A stretch of 40,040 bases of DNA from an uncultured Gammaproteobacteria bacterium (lineage in GTDB: Bacteria; Pseudomonadota; Gammaproteobacteria; Pseudomonadales; Azotimanducaceae). Below are positions 17,660 through 25,691 of this stretch, in pieces; positions within the stretch are counted from its first letter, which is position 1, and the number at the start of each line of letters is the position of its first letter. The translations under genes and the position numbers were made by a program. A model generated the notes under the pieces. It ran no database searches. It was not told where the DNA came from and worked only from the letters and a program-made list of their open reading frames with translations. Where the stretch lies: NCBI GenBank assembly GCA_913030615.1, contig CAJWCW010000003.1, positions 1 through 40,040 of the forward strand, written 5' to 3'.

Positions 17660-19477
17660 ATGGCTATTGGCGAGATTTTTTCCGTATTGAAGCAGGTGCC
17701 TGCGCTACTCAAGTTAAAGCGTGGCATGACTCCGCGGTCATTAGATGAACACGATTGCTTTGCTCGCCAAGTCGAAAACCATGCCGAGAATTACGCTGAT
17801 GGAGTCGCTGCTATCTTTGAGGGTCAATCGGTCAGTTGGGGCCAACTCAACGCCGCTGCGAATCGTTACGCTGGGAGGCTACTCGAAATGGGCGTGACGC
17901 GTGGCGATGTCGTCAGCGTTTTCATGGAAAACCGAATCGAATTCCTCGAAAGCGTAATTGCGCTCAACAAGATCGGCGCGACGGGAGGCCTTATCAATAC
18001 CAACCTTCGGGGCCGTCCCCTGACCCACTGCATTTCGGTAACCGATTCAAAGAAGTGCATCTTTGGCGCCGAACTTGTCGAGGCGATCCAAGAGGTAAAG
18101 GGAGAACTAAATTTAGACGAAGGTTCCGACTACTTGTTTGTTCCCGACGGCAATCTCGATACCGTCCCAAATTGGGCCCGGAACTTAGGCGACGAAAGTG
18201 CGGGGGCTGGAACTGAGAACCTTCCAATCACCCAAGAAGTCACACTTGGTGACAACGCCTTCTACATCTTCACGTCAGGGACGACGGGTTTACCCAAAGC
18301 GGCCGTATTGTCTAATCGCCGTTATCTCCAAAGTGCGATGCTTTCCCATACCGCGGGTTTGCAATGCGACCGTTCAGATCGCCTTTACATCTGCCTTCCG
18401 CTTTATCACGGGACCGGCCTTTTGATTGGCGCCGGTGCATCTTTTTCATCCGGTGCTGCCATGGTGATCCGACGACGATTCTCGGCGAGTCGCTTTCTGC
18501 CCGAAGTCAGAGAACACGGCGTCACCTGCCTGATTTACGTCGGTGAGCTCTGTCGTTATCTCGTCAACTCTGAGCGACATGCCGATGATCACGACACCAC
18601 GCTTCGGGCGATGATGGGAAACGGACTTCGTCCAGACGTGTGGTTGGAATTTAAGGAACGATTTGGAATTAGCCGCATAAGCGAATTCTACGGATCTAGC
18701 GAAGGCAACGTCGCTTTCGCCAATCTATTCAATAAGGACTGCACGATCGGCACAACGACCGCCCGCATTGCCCTGGTCGCATACGACGTCGATGCTGACG
18801 AAGTTTTGCGGGATAAAACCGGTCAATGCATTCCTGTTGCTCGAGGAGAACCCGGGCTTTGCATAGGACACATCAACCCTGAAACGCCGTTTGAAGGCTA
18901 CACGGACAAAGAAGCCACCGAAAAGAAAATCTTTCGCAACGTTTTCGAGGAAGGCGACGCATGGTTCAACACCGGCGACTTGATCCGAGAACTTACCCAA
19001 GAAGAGGTCGGTTTTGCGCTTGGTTACGCGCACTATCAATTTGTTGATCGTGTCGGCGATACCTTCCGCTGGAAGTCAGAAAACGTTTCGACCAACGAAG
19101 TCGGTGAGATCATCAATGGCTTCGCTGCCATCGAGCTGAGTAACGTCTATGGCGTCGAGGTGCCCGGCGCGGACGGGCGCGCCGGGATGGTCGCCGTACG
19201 CCTCGCTGACCACGCTGACGACCTCGATTGGGAACGTTTCGCCGCGTACGTCAACAGCGAATTGCCGGCCTACGCCCGACCGGTTTTCGTTCGCGTCCAG
19301 AAGGACATGGACGTAACCGGTACGTTCAAGATGGTTAAAGGCGATCTACGCCGGGACGCTTACGATCTCGGTGCAATCACCGACCCCGTCTACGTACTGA
19401 AGCCTGGCACCAATCGTTACGAACCACTCGACACCGAATACCTCGAAATCATTCGCGACGGTCGTGCCGGTTATTGA
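17660..19477 (+). CDS. Acyl-CoA synthetase, FATP/very-long-chain type
   Basis: AMP-forming acyl-CoA ligase of 605 residues, activating a fatty or other carboxylic acid to its CoA ester. The ATP loop YIFTSGTTGLPK (~202-213) and EFYGSSEGNVAF are clear; WFNTGDLI and the downstream VDRVGDTFRWKSENVS give the adenylate and hinge region, and GTFKMVKGDLR (~570) holds the C-terminal Lys. The FRWKGENVS-like hinge and the spacing are typical of the SLC27/FATP and bile-acid CoA ligase group, so a bulky or very long-chain acid is likely. ATG at 17660 follows AGGCGAG by about ten bases. It supplies substrates for the CoA enzymes nearby. Confidence 0.93.
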   Translation: MAIGEIFSVLKQVPALLKLKRGMTPRSLDEHDCFARQVENHAENYADGVAAIFEGQSVSWGQLNAAANRYAGRLLEMGVTRGDVVSVFMENRIEFLESVIALNKIGATGGLINTNLRGRPLTHCISVTDSKKCIFGAELVEAIQEVKGELNLDEGSDYLFVPDGNLDTVPNWARNLGDESAGAGTENLPITQEVTLGDNAFYIFTSGTTGLPKAAVLSNRRYLQSAMLSHTAGLQCDRSDRLYICLPLYHGTGLLIGAGASFSSGAAMVIRRRFSASRFLPEVREHGVTCLIYVGELCRYLVNSERHADDHDTTLRAMMGNGLRPDVWLEFKERFGISRISEFYGSSEGNVAFANLFNKDCTIGTTTARIALVAYDVDADEVLRDKTGQCIPVARGEPGLCIGHINPETPFEGYTDKEATEKKIFRNVFEEGDAWFNTGDLIRELTQEEVGFALGYAHYQFVDRVGDTFRWKSENVSTNEVGEIINGFAAIELSNVYGVEVPGADGRAGMVAVRLADHADDLDWERFAAYVNSELPAYARPVFVRVQKDMDVTGTFKMVKGDLRRDAYDLGAITDPVYVLKPGTNRYEPLDTEYLEIIRDGRAGY

Positions 19478-19516
19478 TCCAGCTGTAACAATCGACGTCG
19501 TCGAAGTTCCAATGTC

Positions 19517-20416
19517 TTAGTCGTAGATATCAGGTCCACCCGGGATCCGAAAACGTTTGTATTCCCATTGGTATTGGGCCGGGGCCCGAGCGATCGCCAA
19601 TTCGATGGCAGCATTGATTGCATTGGCAGCGACGGCGGAATCAGGATCGTACACGGCCTCTTCCAACACATCGAGCCATACTTCAAAGCCCCCGGACACT
19701 CGTACCGCCGTCGCTAGACAAGCTCGCGCCTCCGTTTTCTGTAATAGTCGATTAGAAAGCGTTCCCGTTAAGGCCTCCCGTCCCATGAAGTTGGCCATCA
19801 CGCCGTTGCCGCGAGCAGGCACTTGGTCCGGTAGAACGGCAACCAGTTCACCCCGTCTTAACGCCAACAAAAGCGTGCGTAGTCCCGCCCGAGTCGCCGG
19901 GACTAGACGCCCACCGTGCCGCTCCCGCGCCGCGTTTACCTGATCTTCAATGCCTTGGATCTGACGATTCTCATAGAGGGCGGTGAGCGGACCTTTCGAC
20001 GCAAAGTAGTACGAGAGCACCTCCCAGTTGCCGAAGTGGGGGACCAACATAAGGATCCCTTTCCCCTTACGGTCCTCGCCGAAAACACCACTGCCATGGA
20101 CCGTCAACAAGCACCCGTCGATTTTCGAAGTCGGCCAGTGCCAAACCATCCCGCTTTCCATGTAGATAGTCGCGGTCTGACGAAGGCTCTCAATGGCAAG
20201 ACGACGGCGTTCCATCCCGTGCACTTGGGGGTACGCAAGTTCGACGTTGCGCCGCGTGCTTCGCTGCATGCGCGTCCGTCCGAGCCAAATCAATTCGCCA
20301 AGACGACGTCCGAGCCAACGGACTAACCCGAGGGGTAACCATGAGAGGACGCGAATGCTGGCCACAACGAGCCGGTACGCGATCACGTCTCGATTTCGAC
20401 GAATGGGATGCCGCAC
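19517..20416 (-). CDS. Lysophospholipid/lipid A acyltransferase (LpxL/HtrB family)
   Basis: Inner-membrane acyltransferase of 299 residues that adds a secondary acyl chain to lipid A or acylates another lipid. It has one hydrophobic helix near the N-terminus (VVASIRVLSWLPLGLVRWLG). The catalytic HFGNWE (H-x4-E, ~126-131) follows LMLVPHFGNWE-type sequence, and LPDQVPARGNG and PAQYQWEYKRFR near the end match conserved HtrB segments. The start is GTG at 20416; there is no Shine-Dalgarno, but TAGAAT lies nine bases upstream, so the mRNA may be leaderless. Presence supports an LPS-containing outer membrane. It is convergent with the acyl-CoA synthetase gene. Confidence 0.9.
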   Translation of the reverse strand: MRHPIRRNRDVIAYRLVVASIRVLSWLPLGLVRWLGRRLGELIWLGRTRMQRSTRRNVELAYPQVHGMERRRLAIESLRQTATIYMESGMVWHWPTSKIDGCLLTVHGSGVFGEDRKGKGILMLVPHFGNWEVLSYYFASKGPLTALYENRQIQGIEDQVNAARERHGGRLVPATRAGLRTLLLALRRGELVAVLPDQVPARGNGVMANFMGREALTGTLSNRLLQKTEARACLATAVRVSGGFEVWLDVLEEAVYDPDSAVAANAINAAIELAIARAPAQYQWEYKRFRIPGGPDIYD

Positions 20417-20421
20417 AACTG

Positions 20422-20461
20422 GGTTATTCTATTGAAAAGTAGCGACTTGTACCGGAACAAT
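20422..20461. promoter_or_regulatory. Back-to-back promoters of acyltransferase and galM, possibly leaderless
   Basis: On plus, TTGAAA (20432-20437), 18 bases, then AACAAT (20456-20461); the galM ATG is only ten bases further and lacks a ribosome site. On minus, a -10-like TAGAAT stands nine bases before the acyltransferase GTG. The whole divergent gap is 55 bases. Confidence 0.4.
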
Positions 20462-20471
20462 CTCGATTCAA

Positions 20472-21464
20472 ATGCTGTCGTACAACCTCAAAGATCCCGA
20501 TTCCGGCCTGGAAGTTGATCTCATCGATCACGGCGCTACCGTAACTCGAATCCTCACCCCGGATCGTCGGGGTTCATTGGCAGACGTCCTTTTGGGTTGT
20601 CCCACGCCTGAAGATTACTTACGACCACACCCTCACTTCAATTGTCTCGTCGGCCGTTATGCCAATCGCATCACCGATGCCCGTTTTCAACTCGACGGTA
20701 TCTTGTACGAACTTGACGCCAATTTACCTCCGCATCACCTTCATGGCGGGAAACACGCGTTTGGGCTTCGAAGATGGAACAGCGAACCAATTGACCAAGG
20801 CGTGCGTTTTACGCTCATCAGTCCAGATGGCGAGGGTGGGTACCCTGGGGAACTAGACGTGGTTGCCGAGTACACCTTGCATGGAATGACTCTAGGCCTT
20901 CGTTATTCAGCGACCACGACACAGCCGACGCCCATCAGCCTTTCGTCGCACCACTACTACAACCTAAGCGGTATCCAGGGCAGTGCCATCGACGACCACC
21001 AAATTTCCATCAATGCTGCCGCCTTCCTTCCCGTTTCGACACAGCTAACGCAACTCGGAAGAATCGAATCCGTTACCAACACGCCATTCGATCTACAAAG
21101 TACTACGCGCATTGGTGATCGTCTCCGAAGCACACACGAGCAAATACACCCTGTGGGCGGATTTGATCACACCTTCGTCATCTCGGGTCAGGGGCTACGA
21201 GAGGCAGCGCACGTTACGGACCCCTATTCAGGCCGTTCTTTGACCGTACGGACCGACCAGCCAAGCATGCAACTGTATACGACCAACACGCTTCGTGCTC
21301 AGGGTAAGGAAGGAATCGTTTATCAACCTCACCAAGGAATATGCCTTGAAACACAACAATTTCCTGACGCACCCAATCAAAAAAATTATCCTCAACCGAT
21401 CTTGCAGCCCGGCGAAATCTTCACAGCCACAACGGAATTTGTCTTCGGACGGATACCCGATTGA
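20472..21464 (+). CDS. galM: Aldose 1-epimerase
   Basis: Mutarotase of 330 residues, interconverting alpha and beta anomers of hexoses in the cytoplasm. Typical motifs are LIDHGATVTRI, VGRYANRI, PHHLHGG (substrate His), SSHHYYNLSG (catalytic His) and a C-terminal CLETQQFPDAPN with the catalytic Glu. Length matches the family. The gene is divergent from the lipid A acyltransferase and sits 100 bases before a YihX-like phosphatase, together suggesting handling of free or phosphorylated glucose/galactose. The gene symbol is by family; a role in galactose metabolism specifically is not shown, since no galK or galT is present in the window. Confidence 0.92.
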   Translation: MLSYNLKDPDSGLEVDLIDHGATVTRILTPDRRGSLADVLLGCPTPEDYLRPHPHFNCLVGRYANRITDARFQLDGILYELDANLPPHHLHGGKHAFGLRRWNSEPIDQGVRFTLISPDGEGGYPGELDVVAEYTLHGMTLGLRYSATTTQPTPISLSSHHYYNLSGIQGSAIDDHQISINAAAFLPVSTQLTQLGRIESVTNTPFDLQSTTRIGDRLRSTHEQIHPVGGFDHTFVISGQGLREAAHVTDPYSGRSLTVRTDQPSMQLYTTNTLRAQGKEGIVYQPHQGICLETQQFPDAPNQKNYPQPILQPGEIFTATTEFVFGRIPD

Positions 21465-21564
21465 AATGTTCCAACACCTATTTGGTACGGTCTCGGTTAT
21501 TTTGTCACCGAGAAGGTCTCTCGTATTGTCCCCAGCACTCCGCGCATAGACTTCGAGGGTGCCA

Positions 21565-22188
21565 ATGAAAGCGATTTTGTTTGATCTTGGCGGCGTCCTC
21601 ATTGATCTCGCCCCGTCGAGAGTATTCGAACACTGGGCCAAGGCTGCGGACGTGACCCCCGCGAGTTTGGCCGCCCGATGGAAAATCGAAGCGGCCTATA
21701 AAGCCCACGAAGAAGGGAAGATGGAGTTCATTGAATTCACGAGCCATCTACAAAAACAACTCGGAATTTCCATTACACAGAGTGATTGGAAAACCGGATG
21801 GAATGCGCTTCTTGGCCAACCATTTCCAGACCTACTTCCCCGGCTCTCAGCGCTCGCAAAACGAATTCCATTGTATTGTTTCAGCAACACCAATCAGACC
21901 CATTGGACCGCGTTAACGGCTCGAACTAACCATCCGCAACTGGGTGGCTTTTTCCAAAAGATCTATCTGTCGTACGCAATTGGTCGCCGAAAGCCAAACG
22001 TTGAGTCGTATCGATGGGTTACCAACGATATGGGGTACCGTCCAACCGATATCGCATTCTTAGACGACAATGCAGCAAACATTCATGGGGCGAAACGAGC
22101 AGGGTTGTGCACAACGCACGTTACGAGCCCAAAGGTCGTGATTGACTTCCTGGATACGCTGACGGAGTCGAGATCGGACGGCGGTTAA
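21565..22188 (+). CDS. HAD-family phosphatase, YihX-like
   Basis: A 207-residue haloacid dehalogenase superfamily phosphatase. Motif I is FDLGGVLID with the nucleophile Asp at residue 7; the second Asp of the common DxD is Gly, as in E. coli YihX (alpha-glucose-1-phosphate phosphatase). Motif II is FSNTN, motif III RRKPN with the Lys, and motif IV AFLDDN. The overall match to YihX, including the HEEGKMEFIEF cap-domain segment, is good. ATG 21565 is chosen over GTG 21559 because GAGGGT sits six bases before it. With galM upstream it would release glucose from glucose-1-phosphate. Its TAA overlaps the stop of the convergent transglycosylase in TTAA. Confidence 0.87.
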   Translation: MKAILFDLGGVLIDLAPSRVFEHWAKAADVTPASLAARWKIEAAYKAHEEGKMEFIEFTSHLQKQLGISITQSDWKTGWNALLGQPFPDLLPRLSALAKRIPLYCFSNTNQTHWTALTARTNHPQLGGFFQKIYLSYAIGRRKPNVESYRWVTNDMGYRPTDIAFLDDNAANIHGAKRAGLCTTHVTSPKVVIDFLDTLTESRSDGG

Positions 22189-22793
22189 ATCGCACTATCT
22201 AAGAGCGCCTCGCGATGGCGATCGATTTTATCGAGGTAGCGCTCGCCCGCTCGAGCGAAGTCCTGTCGATTGCGGTTACGGAATCCAAGGTTGTACGACT
22301 TTAGAGCGCAGCTTTCCGATCCACACAATTCCTGGTAGTGAGCAAGAATTTGAGCACCGCAATATATATTTTCTTCGGGATCCGAAAGGTCAACGATTCC
22401 GCAAAAATGCTGCCAGAACTCCATGCGTATCTGAGCGGGTCCAATTGCGCCAACCGACGACGTCACATGTTTACGGAAAGAGCTTTCTGTTAACACAAGA
22501 CTTGCCACCAATTCTGAGCTTAGCCTTTGGCGTTTCGCGGCTTCGAGGATCCAACCGGAGAATTCCACCGCCGTCTCGTGACGAATCCCAAAACTACGGT
22601 GAAGCTTGCCTGCAAATTGATCGCGCTCAACATTCCAGGGTGTCGAGCTCACCGCACTTTGTGGAGTTGCTACCCTCACAATGAGCCGTTCGGGTACCGG
22701 TTCAAGGGCAACCGACAGTCGCAGCGTCATGAGTATTAAACCGGCCCAAGCAATCGCTTTGGACACACGAAACGAGCGTCTTCGCGGCTCCAA
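22185..22793 (-). CDS. Lytic transglycosylase, SLT-domain, exported
   Basis: A 202-residue Slt-type peptidoglycan lytic transglycosylase acting in the periplasm. A hydrophobic segment near the N-terminus (AIAWAGLILMTLRLSVAL) is a signal peptide or anchor. The catalytic Glu lies in LVLTESSFRKHV (~103), followed by SVGAIGPAQI, the equivalent of the GAxGLMQ motif, and NIYCGAQIL and SYNLGFRN, the later conserved segments. The only in-frame upstream start is TTG at 22793; GTG at 22766 is an alternative. A sigma70-like promoter lies about 60 bases upstream. It probably trims peptidoglycan; the reading frame is complete. Confidence 0.87.
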   Translation of the reverse strand: MEPRRRSFRVSKAIAWAGLILMTLRLSVALEPVPERLIVRVATPQSAVSSTPWNVERDQFAGKLHRSFGIRHETAVEFSGWILEAAKRQRLSSELVASLVLTESSFRKHVTSSVGAIGPAQIRMEFWQHFCGIVDLSDPEENIYCGAQILAHYQELCGSESCALKSYNLGFRNRNRQDFARAGERYLDKIDRHREALLDSAI

Positions 22794-22858
22794 TACCGCG
22801 TCGTCGATGGGCTTAGTGGCGATGGCGAGGACCCTAAATCACGAACAGGGCCGCGAAG

Positions 22859-22887
22859 ATTAGCCCATCTGCGAACGCAATAGTCAA
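22859..22887 (-). promoter_or_regulatory. Sigma70-like promoter of the lytic transglycosylase
   Basis: Reading on the minus strand, TTGACT (22887-22882) is followed after 17 bases by GCTAAT (22864-22859). Immediately upstream is AT-rich DNA with spaced A-tracts that could act as an UP element. Confidence 0.45.
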
Positions 22888-22985
22888 AAAACCAGGCTAA
22901 AAATGGAGAAAAAGAGGACTTTTAGTGAAAAACTTACTTAGAGGGAATAAAAAATACTTTTGATATTCTAGATTACGATGTTCGC
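22885..22985. other. AT-rich, A-tract-containing intergenic block
   Basis: About 100 bases much richer in A/T than the rest of the window, with A- or T-tracts at 22886-22891, 22899-22903, 22909-22913, 22920-22923, 22928-22932, 22949-22954 and 22958-22961. Several are about ten bases apart, as in curved DNA. A 12-codon open frame at 22903-22941 (MEKKRTFSEKLT) has no ribosome site and I do not call it a gene. Confidence 0.4.
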
Positions 22986-23012
22986 CCGCTTATGTCGTGT
23001 TCGAAAAGCCCA

Positions 23013-23498
23013 TCATCTCAATGCTTTCAACTTGTAATTGTCCCACGTCACCACGGTTTCCGGGATCACGACCACCCATCGCCGGTCCTTTCCCGCGGCT
23101 GACGCGTTGTTGGGTGGCGGTTCATCCACAGCAGGTTGGCCATGACCACCGTTGTACTTTATCCCCATCTGCTTTCTTGCCTCGGCCAGAAACGGATCGC
23201 CGTCTTCTCCCGTCGAATTTTCAAGGACCTTGGCCTGACCCTGGATCATGACCGCTTGGAGTTCCGGGAACGCTTCATTGCGGTCAACGATTACGGAGCA
23301 CCCAGGATTCCGCCGCAGGTTCACGATTTTTTGACCCCGTCCAAAAAAATAGACTCGACCGCCCGCCCAACCAAACCACATCGGCGTTAGGTTAATCCTC
23401 GCGTGAGGGCCGAGCGAAGCAATTCGCATATTCCATTGCGTGGTCATAATGTCGTCGACCTGAGATGGGCTTAGCGCCAGTTTTCGAGATATCCCCAT
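23013..23498 (-). CDS. PPOX-class (pyridoxamine phosphate oxidase-fold) flavin or F420-binding protein
   Basis: A 161-residue split-barrel protein of the pyridoxamine 5'-phosphate oxidase-like superfamily. It contains MRIASLGPHARINLTPMWFGW, GGRVYFFGRGQKIVNLRRNPGC and VMIQGQAKVLE, the usual strand pattern for F420- or FMN-binding members. The start at 23498 is fixed by GGGGGAG six bases upstream. In many genomes such proteins reduce substrates with F420H2 together with LLM-class enzymes; three of those lie just beyond. The cofactor cannot be known from the sequence alone. Confidence 0.83.
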   Translation of the reverse strand: MGISRKLALSPSQVDDIMTTQWNMRIASLGPHARINLTPMWFGWAGGRVYFFGRGQKIVNLRRNPGCSVIVDRNEAFPELQAVMIQGQAKVLENSTGEDGDPFLAEARKQMGIKYNGGHGQPAVDEPPPNNASAAGKDRRWVVVIPETVVTWDNYKLKALR

Positions 23499-23581
23499 GC
23501 ACAACTCCCCCACTCATCTAATAGAGGCACAGCGGCAACCACCAGGCATCAATTCAGCTCATTCGGACCTACTATCCGTAC

Positions 23582-24589
23582 TCAAGTCCCCGTTAACTGG
23601 GTAATAATCTTGATGCGATCCTCTTTTGGTAGTTGCGCATAAGCCGCCGAGGTTCGGTCCACAATATCGCCATACCTAGCCCGTATCTGTTCCGCTATCG
23701 TTTCCGGGTCGCCGGATACTGCGAACGAATTCATGATGTCGTCGGTGATCAGACCGCCCATTTCAACCCAACGCCCCTGCTTCGACATTGCATTCAACTC
23801 GGGTTGAAGTTCGCCAACCCCGATGCTGTCCAAAACAGGTTTGTAGGCCGGCGTCGAACCATAAAACGCAATCTGCTGCTTGGTTGCCGCACTGGCAGAC
23901 TCAAGCTCCTTTTCATCACGACCTGTCACGACAAAGCATGGATAACTAATCTCAAAGTCTTCGCGTTTTTTACCTGCCTTGGCCCAACCTCGTTCGAGCG
24001 CGGGCATAGTCACTTCGCGCAAGTATTTTTCAGTAGTGAATGCATGCGCAATGATGCCGTCGGCCACTTCACCTGCTACCTCAGTCATGAGAGGGCCGAC
24101 CGCCGCTAGAAATACGCGTGGGGCACCGTGTTCGGTGTTCGTCGGCGCGAAAAAGGGTGTCATCAATGTATGGTTATAAAACTTTCCCGTGAATTCGAGC
24201 GCCTCACCCTCGTACCAGTTGGCCCAGATCGCGCGCAAGGCGAGAATGAACTCGCGCATTCGAGCGGCTGGATTTGACCACGGCATACTGAACCGCTTGG
24301 TGATATGAGCGCGTATTTGAGAACCCAAGCCAAGCACAAAGCGCCCGTTCGACGCGGCGTTCAAGTCATGGCCAATGTTGGCAAGAATCATCGGCGTCCG
24401 AGCAAATGCAACGGCGATCCCTGTTATAAGATCGACGCGCGACGTTTGTTGCGCTGCAAACGCAAGCGGTAAAAACGGATCGTGCGACGTCTCGGCAGAC
24501 GTGATGCCGCTATACCCCATTTCTTCCAGTTCTTGAGCTTGGGCTGCAACCGTCGCCAAATCCCAGCCGACACCGCCATCCACTTTCAT
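23582..24589 (-). CDS. LLM-class flavin/F420-dependent oxidoreductase (TIGR03617-like)
   Basis: Luciferase-like TIM barrel oxidoreductase, 335 residues from the ATG at 24589 (GGAGG seven bases upstream). It shows MKVDGGVGWD, GYSGITSAETSHDPFLPLAFAA, VDLITGIAVAFARTP, RFVLGLGSQIRAHI and a C-terminal FAVSGDPETIAEQI, all usual for actinobacterial-type F420 enzymes. The open frame continues to 24670, but the extension overlaps the phosphatase gene and is not conserved-looking. The reaction is unknown; family members oxidise or reduce alcohols, sugars or hydride acceptors. The gene overlaps nothing after start correction. Confidence 0.9.
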   Translation of the reverse strand: MKVDGGVGWDLATVAAQAQELEEMGYSGITSAETSHDPFLPLAFAAQQTSRVDLITGIAVAFARTPMILANIGHDLNAASNGRFVLGLGSQIRAHITKRFSMPWSNPAARMREFILALRAIWANWYEGEALEFTGKFYNHTLMTPFFAPTNTEHGAPRVFLAAVGPLMTEVAGEVADGIIAHAFTTEKYLREVTMPALERGWAKAGKKREDFEISYPCFVVTGRDEKELESASAATKQQIAFYGSTPAYKPVLDSIGVGELQPELNAMSKQGRWVEMGGLITDDIMNSFAVSGDPETIAEQIRARYGDIVDRTSAAYAQLPKEDRIKIITQLTGT

Positions 24590-24626
24590 CGCATTTCCTC
24601 CCGTTTTGCGAACTCTCGATTGTCTA

Positions 24627-25253
24627 TTAGCGTTGCGGAATAAACAAACCTTCGAACGGACCTTTGCCACTTACATAATGCATCACGGTCGGATCCGATG
24701 ATCCTACCTCGACGCAATAAACTAGGTCGTTCGGCACCCTCAAGTTCTGCCGGGTGTGGTCTGAAAAACCGAGCAGTAGGTCCAGGAGCACACGAATGGT
24801 GATGCCATGGCTCACCAACACAACCTCCTGATCCGAAGCATCCTTTAATTCGGCAACGAGGGGCGCCACCCGCGTCTTGACGTCCTGACGACTTTCACCA
24901 TTGGGCGGACAATATCCTTCGGGATCGTCCTCGCGCGCTTGCCATTGGTCCAAGTGTAAAGATTGAAGTTCCTGGAGTGTTCGGCCGCTCCAATCGCCCA
25001 TGCACACTTCGCGTAAGCGCTCATCGTATTCGGCCGGAACGTTAGTCTCCCGAACGATAGGTGCAACCGTTTGCATCGCTCTCCCTAGCGGCGAGACGAT
25101 AATTCGGTCAATACCAAGCCTTCCTAATAACTGCCCATGGACCTCCGCCTGCGCAAGACCCAACGAAGTCAGCGGCGAGTCCGCCCAGCCTTGGATACGG
25201 CGTTCTACATTCCACTCGGTTTCACCGTGTCTGACGAGAAAAAATGTCGTCAC
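24627..25253 (-). CDS. Histidine phosphatase family protein (phosphoglycerate mutase-like)
   Basis: Phosphatase of 208 residues with the catalytic RHGETEWN (~8-15), SPLGRAMQT holding the second Arg, the acid residue in YDERLREVCMGDWSG, and VLVSHGITIR with the second His. This set is that of GpmB/CobC-type phosphatases. The GTG start overlaps the TGA of the thioesterase (GTGA, 25250-25253). The substrate is unknown; a phosphorylated metabolite is likely. Given the neighbouring ACAD11-like kinase, a role in recovering a phosphorylated hydroxyacid can be imagined but is not supported directly. Confidence 0.88.
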   Translation of the reverse strand: MTTFFLVRHGETEWNVERRIQGWADSPLTSLGLAQAEVHGQLLGRLGIDRIIVSPLGRAMQTVAPIVRETNVPAEYDERLREVCMGDWSGRTLQELQSLHLDQWQAREDDPEGYCPPNGESRQDVKTRVAPLVAELKDASDQEVVLVSHGITIRVLLDLLLGFSDHTRQNLRVPNDLVYCVEVGSSDPTVMHYVSGKGPFEGLFIPQR

Positions 25254-25648
25254 GGATTAACACGAGCCAATTTCGCCGTACTTGAACTGGTCGCTAATAG
25301 CTTTCCAGCACCATCAAAAAGTCGTCCTTCAAGAAACGCGACAGTGCGCCCCATCGATACGACCCACCCTTCCGCAACCACAGGCCCCGGCCCCGTCGCG
25401 GAAACAAAGGTAACTTTAAGCTCCAGGGTTACGGCGCTGTATTCACCTTGACTCGCACGCCGTATCGCGTGCGCCATCGCCGCGTCCATCCACGCCGTCA
25501 CGAAACCCCCTTGAACGACCCTTCCATCGCTATGACAAAACTCAGGTCGTGCCTCAAATTGCATGACAGCTTTTTGCGCTTGGTCGCTGTATTCCACCAA
25601 CGATCCACCGCCAAGCAGCTCCATCAAGCCATTTCGATTTTCTGACAC
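25250..25648 (-). CDS. PaaI-like hotdog-fold thioesterase
   Basis: Acyl-CoA thioesterase of the PaaI/YbgC-like hotdog fold, about 132 residues from GTG 25648. FCHSDGRVVQGGFVTAWMDAAMAHA is the core motif (Asp on the central helix), followed by strands LELKVTFVSATGPGPVVAEGWVV and GRTVAFLEGRLFD. An in-frame TTG at 25726 would overlap the upstream gene by 35 bases, and an ATG lies at 25624; the exact start is uncertain. It probably hydrolyses small aromatic or acyl-CoA esters. It is coupled to the phosphatase by the four-base overlap. Confidence 0.84.
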   Translation of the reverse strand: MSENRNGLMELLGGGSLVEYSDQAQKAVMQFEARPEFCHSDGRVVQGGFVTAWMDAAMAHAIRRASQGEYSAVTLELKVTFVSATGPGPVVAEGWVVSMGRTVAFLEGRLFDGAGKLLATSSSTAKLARVNP

Positions 25649-25691
25649 AAAAGACCTAGAGTTTGTTACTAAAGCACACGCGGCGTGTTCG

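Noticed and set aside
22903-22941. 12-codon open frame in the AT-rich block
   Set aside because: No ribosome site and too short to judge; probably chance in AT-rich DNA.
24590-24670. 27-residue extension of the first LLM gene
   Set aside because: It would overlap the histidine phosphatase gene by 44 bases and bypass a perfect GGAGG site at the downstream ATG.
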